In this document: in pieces, positions 23,000 to 34,818 of the stretch
Numbering within the stretch: position 1 is the first letter of the stretch
How the letters are laid out: the number at the start of each line of letters is the position of its first letter
Source: Epiperipatus broadwayi
Taxonomy: Eukaryota > Onychophora > Udeonychophora > Euonychophora > Peripatidae
Length of the DNA: 64,000 nt
Reading direction: 5' to 3'
Assembly: GCA_028023455.1 (NCBI GenBank)
Contig: JAQFVV010000253.1
Span: 316,969-380,968 of the forward strand
Made by a program: the position numbers and the translations under genes
Notes under the pieces: generated by a model
Seen by the model: the letters and a program-made list of their open reading frames with translations, nothing else
Told to the model about the DNA's origin: nothing
Database searches by the model: none

Positions 23000-23945
23000 T
23001 ATACGAAATATGTGGACGATGTTTTTGTATGTGCTTCTTCGGAAATGATTGATAAAATTTTTGATGAATATAATAAATTAAAAGGTCTTAAATGGACTAT
23101 GGAGAAAGAATAGAATAATAGTATTAAATATTTAAAATTGATGTTTTCAAGGAACAATAATAAGATTGACTATAAATTGTCTATTAAACCTATTGCAATG
23201 AGAGGGTATATTCCATATTTATCTAAAGCCAACATAATTATAAAATAGCTGGTTTTAGGTCTTTTTACATAGAAATAATATTTTGTGTAAATAGATATGA
23301 GATAAAAAGAGAAATATTAAAAATTATGTGAGTGAATTATTAAGTGTGGGTTGTAATATAAAAAAAAATCAGGTGATTTGTCAATTTAATAAGAATAATT
23401 AATAGAAATGTTGGGGATGAAAAAATTGAAAGTAAGAAGTAGATATCTTTGCCTTTTAATAATAATAATCAAGTAAAATTTATGAAAAAAGTTTGTAATA
23501 GAATATATAATGTTTCTTTTTATGGATCAGATAATTTAAATAGAATGGTTAATAATTCAAAGATAAGTTAGAAAAAAATAATGTAAGGTAATTTATAGAA
23601 TTTTTTGTGAGTGTAACTTATCATATGTGGCAGAATCTAGATATAATATGGAGAAAATAATTAATGATCATAAATTGCTGTATAAAAGAGTTTTAAAAAT
23701 GTACAGATATGTAGTGATAGTAATAATGAAGTGAAGTTATACTGAACCTGTTTTTTATGATCATGATAAGAATTGTAATTTTAAATTTGATTTTGATATA
23801 AAAAAGATAAAAATTTTAGGTCATGAGTGAGATAATGAAAAAAGAAAAATTAAAGAGGCAGTTTTTATTAATAGGTATAAAAATACATTAATAAATAGAC
23901 AGTCAGAAAATGTTAGAATTAATGAATTGTGGGATATTTAAATCA
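23000..23945 (+). mobile_element. Penelope-like element PLE-3, 3' part
   Basis: Continues PLE-3 after the insertion. KYVDDVFVCA (motif C, about 23005-23035), LKGLKWTMEKE, IKPIAMRGYIPYLSKAN, then frame-broken linker words (VSFYGSDNLNRMVNNSK near 23510-23570) and a final INRQSENVRINELWDI before a stop near 23940. The GIY-YIG core at 23580-23640 is badly decayed. Confidence 0.8.
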
Positions 23946-26261
23946 ATATATGTTTCCAGTTGGTAATAGATGATTTCATTTTTGAAATTTGAGTTCAGTT
24001 GATAATGATTAGGAATATAATTGAAAATATTTCTCTACGAGTTTTTAATTATATTATATTATGTTATTTACCATTATTTGGAATATATATATATATTGTA
24101 ATGATCCGGAGAATAGTACTCACCGTGATCTGCACTACAGGGCGCCATCTAGACATTTAAACCTAGAAAAATTTATAAAGTAGGCAGATACGTAAGTAAA
24201 AAAAAAAAAAAATTTTTTTTCAATTTTGATTCCGGTCGTTAACCCAAGTCACTAGCTCAGTGAGTAGCAGAGATTTAACAATATAATATCTTATCTACTT
24301 ATATTTTTTTTAAAAAAAGAATAAAATAAGCCACTGCCAGTAATTAACATACAAACATTTATTAACGCACATATATAAGATTTAAAATTATTTTAGCATC
24401 AGTTTACCTTTTAAAACTTAACTTACATTTTTAACTTTGATTTTAATTTACATTTTAATTTTTACAACTTTACATTTTAATTTTTTATAAGTTCACACAG
24501 AGGAGTTTATAAAAGTTTGTTTTAAAATGTTGAGTATAGATCGGTTACATAGATTACACGGTTAAAAACATTTCAAAATAAACATAAATGATCAAAATAT
24601 AAAATCATTGATACCGACAATTGCAGAGGGAAATTTATAAGTAACCCAATTGTAGTCACCATAAGATACTTGCATTGTCACCAATAACTTAAAAGACATC
24701 CGAATAAATACATTATAGATATTCACCATAAGGTATCATTATTTATCGAATGTCTATATATTTTGATCAAATATGAAAGCCCAAAACATACTTAACCGAT
24801 AACCAATCCATGAAGCGTCTATAAACAACTTAAATTTAATGCATTTTTATTTAGGGTCGAATATGAATAGACTACATAGATTTGCATTTGAAAAAAAAAA
24901 TTATATTCCTATTTAACCTTAGGCTAAAATTCGCAGTCAAACTGGCATCAATTCATCTGATATATCAATGTATTCAATGTAATACAGAATATGACAGCAC
25001 CAAAACGATTAAGAGAAGACATTGATTCTCGTCAGATAGGAATATTACATCTATCTAATGAGAATAACAATAAAAAAAAACTCCATAGAAAGGAACTGCG
25101 TTCTCCATCTTATAATTCCTTCCATAGGCAAACGGGTGAGTGCGGCGTATATATAAACGATTCTGCCAGTAGCGAATCTCCGACTACATCTACTAACTAC
25201 ATCAATATATCCAATCCATTGACCCAATCTAACAATGACACAAATAACCTAAGATTACCCTCCCCTAATATAACTTTACAAATCTATACAGCCATTCACG
25301 CCCGACTTAAGTTTAACATTGATATATTTTAATTTATCGGAAAACAGAAATCATAAATAAACTTAAAGAACAAAATTAAATAAATGGAAATGATTTTAAA
25401 TAAATAAATAAAAACATCAACTAACAATATTAATAAAGAATTTAGTTTGGTCAGATAGGATTCTATTGCATTATTTACTAAAAAGGTTTTTAAACTTTAG
25501 AGTTCTTATTTTTTCAAGTGAATATAAAGTTCTTATGATTTTTAAAACGTCCAGCTTTATCTTTTACAGTTGCTTGCCATTGTTGGTAATTTTGAATGGG
25601 AATTCCCATGCCGTACTGAAGATATTGGTATCCCATTAGCCATTGTTTTTATTTATTCGGAGGTCTTTACTTGAGCTGGTCTTTAACATAGAAAACGATG
25701 TCATTTTTTTTTGAACAACTGAAGGAATTGAAAAGTGCGTCTTTTCAATCCCTTCTCCTTCAACTCCACACTAACACATATAGTCACATCATAATAACTA
25801 ATTACTTAAACAAAATCAAACTTGTCCTTTTATATTAATTTGAAGGATCCAATGGACATTACGTCTTGATGATGATATGGTCCTTTCACTGAGGTCTGAT
25901 TCCATTGTTTTTCATTCATTGGCTATTTGTTTCTATTGTTTTCCTATCTGACCAATGTTTTTACATTTAAATGCCCAAGGCTAGTTTATATTTAACTAAT
26001 TAAAACACTCATTTCCATTTCTGATTAATTAATGTGTTTTCAAACTTAAAGATATATTTTTATCTTTAAATCTCTACTGAAAATTTAGTTTTAAAACACT
26101 TTTTTTTAAATAAAGTTTTCGTTTAATAATTTTTTTTTCTGTGCAATTTATATATACGAGTTTAAGATGATATTTAATTTCAATTTTTAATTCTTAAAGA
26201 AAATTTTTAAATGCGAACATGTTTAATAATAAAAAAACAATGTAATGTCGTCTGTGCTTGT
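23946..26261. other. unassigned stretch, possibly one element
   Basis: TA tracts bound this stretch (24086-24100 and from 26262). Near the left one stands TTGTAATGATCC and near the right one ATCATTACAA, a possible 10-bp inverted repeat that TA slippage could also explain. Composition is less AT-biased in 24110-25340, with the phrase ACAGGGCGCCATCTAG near 24146. TAGCTCAGTGAGTAGC near 24255 resembles a tRNA A box but has no B box. One ORF is listed separately. No known element is recognised. Confidence 0.4.
24991..25332 (+). CDS. hypothetical protein, 113 codons
   Basis: Starts MTAPKRLREDIDSRQ and is rich in Asn, Ser, Thr and Lys, with a polar low-complexity middle (ESPTTSTNYINISN). No domain is recognised. 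The codons are less AT-biased than the surrounding non-coding DNA, and the frame ends in TAA at 25330-25332. It could be the N terminus of a mobile-element ORF1, an exon, or chance. Nothing next to it supports a host gene. Confidence 0.25.
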   Translation: MTAPKRLREDIDSRQIGILHLSNENNNKKKLHRKELRSPSYNSFHRQTGECGVYINDSASSESPTTSTNYINISNPLTQSNNDTNNLRLPSPNITLQIYTAIHARLKFNIDIF

Positions 26262-26288
26262 TACAATATATATATATATATAATCATT

Positions 26289-26350
<62 letters not shown>
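26262..26350. repeat. (TA)n tract at the 3' end of an RTE copy
   Basis: About 85 bases of TA, interrupted once by ATCATTACA, abutting the TCATCATCATCC tail of the minus-strand RTE copy. Confidence 0.95.
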
Positions 26351-26353
<3 letters not shown>

Positions 26354-26593
26354 TCATCATCCACAACCATTATCAATCCACTATAGGATGAAGGTCTGTC
26401 AAAGTTCAATCCATTTTCTCTGATCTTTAGCTTTTCTTTTCCACATCACCCCCACACAGTTTCTTATTTCATCCATCCATCTCACATGTAGTGTCTTTCT
26501 GGGTCTTTTATAATCTCTTGGAAATCCAGTTTAAGATTCCAAATGTCCATCTATTATCATCTCTTATAGCAATATGTCCATCCCAACTCCACT

Positions 26594-26806
26594 TCAGTCT
26601 TTTAATTTTTTACTGAGCTCGGTAACACCTGTTTGTTCTCTATTAATAATCTGACCAAGATATTTGTAACTGTTAACTTCTTCTAACTCGTCATAATCTA
26701 TCTTTTTTTTCATATTTTGAGAAAATCCATTTAACATCACTTTAGTATTTTTAACATTTATCTTTACTCCTACTTTCCTACTTTCATCTGATAACTCCTG
26801 TAACAT
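26594..26806 (-). pseudogene. RTE copy 3, post-RT region
   Basis: 70 codons, DESRKVGVKINVKNTKVMLNG to the C-terminal domain. Just upstream (about 26840-26870) motif C reads FSDG in place of FADD, losing one catalytic Asp. A deletion then joins GQIIN to REQTGVT, removing about 85 codons. Confidence 0.75.
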
Positions 26807-27041
26807 TTACTGCAGTTTTAAAGCATTATTTAAAAAACAAACAACACCATCTGAAAAATCTAAATGACTTAAATAATCTCCATTTACTTTCACTCCTTTC
26901 ACTTCTCATTTTAATCCACAAAATACTTCTTGCAGCACTACTATAAAAAGTTTTGAAGATGTAAAGTCACCCTGTCTTACACTCTTCTTAATGTTGACTT
27001 TCCCAGTATCATTATGTAATCTAATTGTTGCTGTTGCATTT

Positions 27042-27281
27042 CTATAAATATTCTTTAAAAATATAACAATATCCTGGATCTATACCATGATGACCCAATG
27101 CTTTAATCACTGAAGAAATGTTTATAAAATCAAATGCCTTTTCATAATCTACAAATCCAAAGCATAATGGCAACTCATATTCATTTGACCTTTCTATAAC
27201 TTCTTTCAATACCTGGATATGATCTACTGTACTAAAACCACTTTTAAATCCAGCTTGTTCTCTTGGTTTGTGGAAATCCAA
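27042..27281 (-). pseudogene. RTE copy 3, RT motif A region
   Basis: 79 codons with [19 protein letters not shown] and [17 protein letters not shown]. The motif A Asp is kept. The frame is cut before motif B. Confidence 0.8.
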
Positions 27282-27669
27282 TGTTCTCTGTAGATGAGTT
27301 GTAATTATTCTGGTAAAAAATTTGTATAAATCTGATAAAAGTCTGATAGATCTGTAATTTCTAATATCTTCTTTATATTAATACTGCATTCTTCCAATCA
27401 TCTGGTACATCTTTATCATTTAGACATTTGGTATATAACTTTACTAATTTTTTCTATTTCTTCACCTGCTTCTTTTAATATATCAATTATAAATTCCATT
27501 ATTACCTGGAGCCTTTCCTTTCTTAATACATTTCATTGCACGTCTCACATCTACATTTAAAATTCTGGGCAAATAGGAAAATGTAATAGATATAGGAGAT
27601 ACTTGTTATTTATTACTATATAATTCTCAATAAAAGTCCTCTACCCATTTCATGATGTCATCTCTTATT

Positions 27670-27957
27670 TCAGTAATAATTCCATCTTTTTTTTCTTATT
27701 GCAGATATAAATTTCCTACTAATACCAAAATGTTGTTTTACACTCTTGAGACTTTTATTCTCTTCTACAGTTTTCCTTGCTAATTCACAATTATAATTTC
27801 TTATACCATTTTCAACTCTTTTCCACACCATTTTACAAAATTCGAGATATTCAATCCTTTTTAATGCATCATTTTTGTATATGTTCATATTCTTTCTTTT
27901 TTTCATAAATTCTCTAGTCTCAGTAAAAAATTTATTGTCAATTGCTGCTTTTTTCAA
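27670..27957 (-). pseudogene. RTE copy 3, linker between endonuclease and RT
   Basis: 95 codons covering TREFMKKRKNMNIYKNDALKR to [14 protein letters not shown], matching residues about 366-450 of the intact protein with few changes. Confidence 0.8.
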
Positions 27958-28247
27958 CCACCTATCTTTGTTGCAGTTTTTAAAAGTGTATCAGTTATTT
28001 TCATATTAATTTCATTCAAATCTGAATCATGTTCAAATCTACTAATACTTGAAACCGATTTGTAAGTTATAATTTAAATCCATTAGAATGTTTCTGAAGT
28101 TTAGGAATATCTCTTTTTTTTAATAATTTTTGTCTCTCTGGTTTTGCATTTACACATATCTTAAGTGATCATCATCTTACCAATCGATGATCACTTCCTG
28201 TCTTAAATTTATTAAGAACATTACTATCTTGAAATGTATATTTTCTG

Positions 28248-28541
28248 TTAGTCAAAATATAATCCAATTCCGCTTCTATGTCCATTTCCTTTTAACATTT
28301 TTTTCAAAAAAATAATTCGTAATATAAAGTTTTTCTTTTTCTGCAAACTATACAAGTCTATATCCTCTTTCATTTCTATTACCATAACCAAATTTACCAC
28401 AGCACTTTCATCTTTCATTGGTTTACCAATTTTAGAATTAAAGTTTCCCATAACAAATTTAAAATGTTTACACTGATCAAAATCGCTTTGTACATCCATA
28501 TAAAAATCTTCTACTTCATCACTATGAGATTTGTTGGGCAT
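28248..28541 (-). pseudogene. RTE copy 3, endonuclease fragment
   Basis: 97 codons, with SHSDEVEDFYMDVQ and KFVMGNFNSKIGKPMKDES. The catalytic GDFN of the AP-like endonuclease has become GNFN, so the essential Asp is lost. It ends where the intact protein has the WTWKHPNE segment. Confidence 0.8.
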
Positions 28542-28959
28542 AAACCTGAATAATCTGCATTTGGTATCTGCTATTAAGTTGTATAACTAATCTTACCACT
28601 CTGACCAATACACCATCAATCTCCACAATGTTGTTCTTCCACTTTTTATTTATAATGAATCCTACTCCACTCAGACTCCCAGTATTTGTGCCTTTATAAT
28701 AGAGTAGATGTCCATTTTTTAAATCAATTGTCTCTTCACCTTTTCTTCTAACTTCACAAAGTCCAATAATGTCCCATTTAAAATAAGACAGTTCTTCTTC
28801 TAATCATTGCAATCTTCCTTCACTTGAAAGTGATCTACCATTGTAAGTACCTAAATAAAAAGTCATCTTCAAATGGCAGCGTCTGCAATCAAAAATGGAT
28901 GAATAATAAAAAGGGTTTCTTTCTAATCCAAAGAGACATTTTTATAACATCAAGATAAA

Positions 28960-30175
28960 AAAATCAGAGCTTAAAAATCAGACTACAGAAATGACCAATG
29001 TTTAATACCCAAATAGTTTTAAGTAACCACACTAAATTTATTGTCTAATGGAGGGGTACACAACTTCTATATAAAATTCAAATTAAATGATGAGATTTTA
29101 GTTTGCTCCAAAACAGAATATCCAGACTAAATGCAAAACAAATTTGAGGCAGAATTTTCCTGTGATTAATGGTCAACTGGACAAACTTGATGATATTTCC
29201 TATGAAAAACCAGTTGTATCATATGTACTTCAATCCAAAGTATCTTATGCACAGAAAATCAAAGCCAGGATATAATCAAATTCACTTGTTTACAGGTTTC
29301 ATGTAATCTACTCTTCAATCTTATATGAGGAAATATATGGCTTGGATGATCAAACAGATTACATCATTTTGATGATAGGATCGCAGACTCCCTTATGTGT
29401 TAATAAATGTCTTGTGGATAACATACCTTCATGGGAAGAGTATAAAAAAATTAATGATAAGTTCAACCAATCAGTCCCTTAACTCCTCAAATCTTTAAAA
29501 AAATTTCAGAACCCACTCACATTAGTCATATAAGTGACCTATAATGATGCAAAACCTATAACATTCCAAATTGATTTACTTTACAACACCTTAATACTTA
29601 ATGACCATTGGAAACTTATAACCAGGGTTTACCACCATAAGAATAAATGCTACTTAATTCTTGAATTTTCCTCCACTGTATCTAAAACTATTTTCAAAAA
29701 CAACTATAGGAGGATTAGTGATTTCTGGCTTTGTCAGATCGATCTAGATATTAAAAAATCAGCCAAAGGTACCATTATGAACTGTTTTCCAGGGTTTGAA
29801 GCTGAAAACCTGCAATCCCTGTTATACAATTATGGAAAGATCTCTGTATTTAAATATGTGTATTAAAAAGGCATGCGTTTTCAAATGCTGTCAAATACGA
29901 CCACATTTGACATAGATCTCCACAAAAACATAACCACTGTAGACATTCCCTTCTTTTTCAAAGTGTATGGGTCTTCTCTTGCAGTGGAGTTTCAAGGAGT
30001 TCTCTCACAGTGTTATCTTTGTAAGTACATAGAACTTCTGATTAAAAATTGCCCCAAAACATGTGTGAAATATAAAGGCAAAGTGACAATAGCGGATGCT
30101 AGTTCGTCAAAATATTGGTATGTAATGGAAAAGAATACATGGTTCAGCCTAAAAAGTATTAATTTATTATATATA
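28960..30175 (+). pseudogene. Gag-like / ORF1-type protein remnant with degenerate zinc knuckle
   Basis: A decayed plus-strand ORF in at least three pieces. Shifted frames give DDISYEKPVVSYVLQSKVSY near 29195 and YGLDDQTDYIILMIGSQ near 29335. Then one frame runs 29534-30190 with a single stop at 29864. It contains VTYNDAKPITFQIDLLYN and CYLCKYIELLIKNC. The last has the CX2CX4HX4C spacing of a retroelement zinc knuckle with His replaced by Leu. Such knuckles bind element RNA in Gag or LINE ORF1 proteins. No RT follows, so the element type is unknown. Confidence 0.55.
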
Positions 30176-30176
30176 T

Positions 30177-30256
30177 ATTTACATAATTAAACAGACACTT
30201 ATAAGTGTGTATATATATACACACATATTTATAAGTGTTTGTTTAATTATGTAAAT
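30177..30256. repeat. perfect-ended hairpin
   Basis: ATTTACATAATTAAAC at the left mirrors GTTTAATTATGTAAAT at the right, with CACTTATAAGTG-like words and TA inside. It sits immediately after the Gag-like remnant. Confidence 0.85.
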
Positions 30257-31775
30257 ATACAGATAATGAAATATAAAATGTACTTACCTAAATCTTTTTC
30301 TAAAGTTAAGTGTATTAGACAAATCAATAAGCCTGGAATTAACCACCTAAAAATAATTTAATCATATCATAGAATGTGTTGAATATATATGCAACATAAT
30401 TCATAAACAATAGATAAAGAATCATTTTAACTTTAATTTTAAAAACATTAAAAAGCTGATTTCAGACGTGCTTTCCTTTAATAAGTTTTTTTATTTGTTT
30501 TCATTAACTAAATAAAAACACTAATATTGGTTTCTGACTATTATTTTACCACAGGAAATAAATTTTTAATATTTTTTCTCAACTGTATTATAAAAGACAA
30601 AATAGAAAGTGAAAGAGAACTCAAATTTTATAAAATACTTTTGCATATATTCAAAAATAACTGGAATCATTCTCTGGTATGTGTGCCTCTATATTACACA
30701 TACTTTTTGCATGAATCATTGTGCATCAATCTGCCAAATAATATCATATTGTGAAATCATGGTTTTACATAATACATTTTTTTCTAAAGTAGGTTTCACA
30801 TACTTGTCAATTTTTTATAATGGTGGAAATGTTTGAATTAACAGTGATGTTTTGTTTATACAAATGGCATTTTTCTCTCAGATTTAGTTCATAATTGTTA
30901 TTCATTTTATATGCTAGTTCTGAAATATTTATGTGATGTTGTAAAATGTACATATCTTATTTGGGTCATAGAAAAAGAATGCAAATTCGACCTCAACAGT
31001 GTCACCTCTCAAAAGCTTGAATGTGAAACATTTCTTAATTAAATTCAGCGTGAACCAGCTTATCTATTATTATATTCTCTTGCTTTTACTGCATGCAATT
31101 TTATTTTAATCTCTCAAATCAAATTGTTTTGTGTGAACTTTGAACTGGAATAGCGTTGTGACAGAAGCATTAAAATGCATCGTTTTGCAAGTGGTAAACT
31201 CACTTTAACCTGTGCATAGCAGTAAATAGATCATACTTTTTAAAATGATTCAATTTGCAACACCTAAAAATATACAACTTTTTATTACAAAATTCTGTTT
31301 ATTTTTGGGTCTTCCTGTTTATACTTTTTGTGACAAACTTACATAAAATCATTATATTTTGAGTTTATAATAATACAGATTCTTATTAATATATAATAAG
31401 AAATTGCTTATATCTTCTATGTGATAAACACAACCAGTTCTTTTCTGTACTCTATTGGCATATGTTTTCAGTGAATGCAAAAGGTAAAAACCACTCTGGT
31501 AATGGAGATTTAAATTCACTACTATGTGATAATCACTGTTATCACTAAAGTATAGCTCTAGCTGACCACTCAATATCTCAATTACTTGTAGTAGCTAGAA
31601 GAAAATATATTTTGCAACAATCAATTGAGAATGAATTAACCAAAGACATCCCATCATTTACTTTAAGAATATTTAATTCACCAAAAATTTTGTTAAGTCT
31701 TATTCTTTCTGATCATTATAATATATAGATAAATATTTTAACCAGTTTGGTTACATGGCACACAACAACATAGTG

Positions 31776-31780
<5 letters not shown>
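30257..31780. other. gene-poor stretch
   Basis: Short frames only (for example 30527-30836 and 31352-31573), none with recognisable motifs. No repeat matched. Confidence 0.5.

Positions 31781-31782
<2 letters not shown>

Positions 31783-31845
<63 letters not shown>
31783..31845. repeat. (TA)n tract
   Basis: About 62 bases of TA running directly into the first base of a repeat A copy (GATCACTGGATAAAGC). Confidence 0.95.
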
Positions 31846-31849
<4 letters not shown>

Positions 31850-32180
31850 CACTGGATAAAGCTTTACCAATAGCCCACTATCAAGCTTTGTTTACATAAA
31901 TGCTGAGAGAGGTAGAATTCAATATCTCTTTCAAATTGTCTCCAACCTTTAAACCATGTTTTTGAGCTAGTTGGCTCACATCAGTAAAGGGTAGGAAGAC
32001 TAGAAACTAGATCTAAACACCAACTCTACAATCAGCACTTAAGAAACATGTTTCTATCAGCTTGAAAGCATGAATTTTTCAGATACGTAAGTATCTTCAA
32101 ATCCAGGTTTTTGCAATGATGTAGATTGCAGAGGCTTTTACTATATGGTGAAACTGAACTAAATTCAGACCCATATAGCT
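31846..32180 (+). repeat. repeat A, second copy, broken at its right end
   Basis: Matches 11455-11720 closely. From 32105 to 32180 the sequence is the reverse complement of 11727-11806 (AGGTTTTTGCAATGAT here, ATCATTGCAAAAACCT there). It stops at ATATAGCTATC, where G-runs begin. Confidence 0.8.
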
Positions 32181-32582
32181 ATCGGGGGCCGGGGGGCGGA
32201 AGCGGCAAAAACAGAAAGAAGGGAATTGGGTTTCTTCTAATGGGGGGGGATTGCAGGGAAATTTCATGGAGAGATAGAAAGGGCGAAAATCTTTTCAAAA
32301 ATAAATTTGATAAAATATCGGAAATATTTTCTTACGAGAGAATATTTCGTTTAAAGTCAGCGTAAAATTTTGTTTCTGGGAGCAAGAAAGGGGGGGGGTG
32401 TTTGGGGCTTTTTGTTTTTGAAGAGGGTGTGGGGGAAAGGGGGGTCTTCTGGCGGTGGGGGGGGGGGTTGGGGGGTGGTGGGGGGGGGGGGGGGGGGTGT
32501 TTGGGATGTCGATTTTTAGAAAAGCCCAGATATCTCGGGAGGAAGATTGGAAAGATATGTAAAAATGTTTTATGTTTTATGG
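32181..32582. other. G-run-rich block of doubtful quality
   Basis: Many runs of 5 to 18 G, almost no long C-runs, and an abrupt start inside repeat A. Short frames across it are rich in Gly only because of the G-runs. Base-calling or gap-filling error is as likely as real sequence. Confidence 0.6.
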
Positions 32583-33290
32583 AAATTTAAGAAAAAATTA
32601 TTTAAATAATAGTTTATATAGGATTATTAAAAAAAAAAGAAAATTAAATAAAAGGATATTAATTATAAGAAAAGATTAAGATTGTAAAAATAATAATTTA
32701 TATTGTATATAAAATATATATTATTAGAAAAATAGTAATTTTATATATATATTATTTATAAAAATGTATTATAAATAGAGAGAAAATGAATAAATTTTAT
32801 TGATATTTTATAATTGGGGATATTGGTATATAAAGTGTGGTATTTAAAGGATATAAATTTTTTAAATAAATATTAAATTTTATGTGTTAAAGAATAATTG
32901 ATATAGATATTTCATATTATAAAATATATTAATATAAAAAGATATTTATTATATAATGATGTATAATAATAATATAATATTTTTAATTAAATATAAATGA
33001 ATTTATTTTTCAAACAAGATAATCTTTGGAAAAGATAGAATGAAATTTTGAAAGTATATTTAAATTTAAGTATTGAAAATGAGGGGAAGTTGTAATTGAT
33101 TTAAATTTAATGAATGAATGTTGAATGAAAGTATTCTTATAAATTAAAATTTGTAAAAATAATATTTATAGATGATGTATAAATGTTAATATATGTTGAA
33201 ATAATATGATCAAAGAAAATGGGAAAGATGAGAATAATTGATGGAATAAGAGAATGAGGAGATAGTAAATTGATATAATGAAACCACTAT
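32583..33290. other. C-depleted AT-rich block
   Basis: About 700 bases with only a handful of C, while G remains common. The bias continues directly from the G-run block and ends near 33290, where C returns. No gene. Confidence 0.7.
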
Positions 33291-33845
33291 GTAATAACTT
33301 GAATTTTGTATTAATCACATATCACATGTATGTAAATCACAATATGCTAATTTGTCATTATTGTATATTAGTCAAGATCAGAAGCTTTAATTGATATGAA
33401 TAGCCTAATTCTAGACCTTAATATCATTTATTTTATTTTTTTGTTAATAAACTTGGTTTCACTTATGAAAATTATTGCAGTGGTTTTAAATATTTTAGAA
33501 TATCTGTTTCTATCATCTCTTGGTCACATACAGTAATAGACCTTGTGTTCTCCCGAGCTGTATTTGTATATAACAGACTTTTATATGAATAGGGATGTAT
33601 ATTAGTGCTTTTGGGTATCCATAAATGATCAATCATCATTCTGATTGATGAAAAAGAGAATCCTCTTGAAAGCCCATCCACTACATTTTATTTTAGTTTA
33701 ATCTTATTAAAAGTTAAGTTTATAGTTGGCCAGTACAAGTGGCCAGAGTATTGATAATGGTCAGCCTATTTTAATGTCCCAGTATAATTGTTTTTCTGAT
33801 TTTTTATTATTATGTATTTTGATGGATGAGTTAATAGTTAAATAA
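33291..33845. other. no gene recognised
   Basis: Includes a 69-codon minus-strand frame (33472-33681, MDGLSRGFSFSSIRMMIDHL and onward) of unusually balanced amino-acid composition but without a known motif. It could be a fragment of an element or an exon. Confidence 0.35.
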
Positions 33846-33849
33846 TTGC

Positions 33850-33990
33850 CCCAAGCTAGCAATGGCTCAATAGTTAGCTTGGTCTATAGAAGACCCATTT
33901 CCAATCCAGTCACCAGATTGATTGTTGATTTCTTTTGATGGTTTGTTCATGATGATGAATGATTATTATTTGTAGTATTACTCCCACTTA
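33850..33990 (+). repeat. possible tRNA-derived SINE-like remnant
   Basis: TGGCTCAATAGTTAGC (33863-33878) resembles an A box and ATTTCCAATCC (33897-33907) a degenerate B box, with normal spacing. No second copy is seen in the window. Confidence 0.3.
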
Positions 33991-34779
33991 TTTAGACTTA
34001 TTATAATGCTGGTTAATGTATAATTTTGATTATAGTTGCTCTGAGGAGTAGATGGCTGATCTTTCAAAAATCTTATGTTCTCATGCTCTACTTGTAATAT
34101 ATAAAACTGCATATATATTTTTGGATGTAAAAATTACTTTAATATTTAATTTTAAAATTTTATTAGATGATTTTCCCCACCACCTCTCATTACCTCATCC
34201 TGTTACAATGTATAAAAAACCTAAAGCTAAACCCAAATTCACAACTAAGTCAGAGTAACCCAAGAAGATAAACTCTTTAAACACAACTAAAAGAAGAAGA
34301 ATTAAAAAATCTTTTATTATTAAAAATTGTTTATTATTTATTGAATGGATATATTTTGACAAACACCCAATATAGACCAACGATTTACATGTTTCCCCTT
34401 AGATGTTAAAATATATTTAAGTAGAAGTAATTATTTGTATGAATCCATTTTTGTATATAGTCCAAGTATTTATAAAATGGATTATGCATTTATAATATTA
34501 ATTTGTATGCTGATAATCATTTGGTACAGCATTGAATATATGTTGGTAATGGTTCTTAAGTGTGTTATAATCGTACATGTTATTCTGAAGACACTTGACT
34601 GGAATTTGTGTTATTGTCACCTACTGCATAAAATTCAGATACCTTACATATATGCAGTAATATCAAATTTAGCTTTAACATGCCAACCAAATTATATAAC
34701 AACAAGATAATTGAGATTATTAATTTACTATTGAAATTTGGTTCATAATGCTATTCTGGATATTAAAAACACCATACAA

Positions 34780-34818
<39 letters not shown>

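Larger units (their letters stand above)
26351..28900 (-). mobile_element. RTE-clade LINE, decayed copy 3
   Basis: Collinear with the intact copy at 52-55 kb from about codon 40 to the 3' tail, on the minus strand, but broken by many stops and indels. The 5' UTR and the first codons are missing, so it is 5'-truncated near 28900. The TCATCATCATCC tail next to (TA)n marks the 3' end. It is more diverged than copies 1 and 2. The next four entries give its largest open pieces. Confidence 0.9.

Noticed and set aside
24245-24280. tRNA gene suggested by TAGCTCAGTGAGTAGC
   Set aside because: Good A-box match but no B box or cloverleaf downstream.
24100-26291. LTR retrotransposon or TIR transposon spanning the block
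   Set aside because: No direct repeats long enough for LTRs; the possible 10-bp inverted ends next to TA tracts could be slippage. Kept only as a weak finding.
32126-32590. Two Gly-rich frames
   Set aside because: They follow the G-runs of a doubtful block, with no homology or codon signal.
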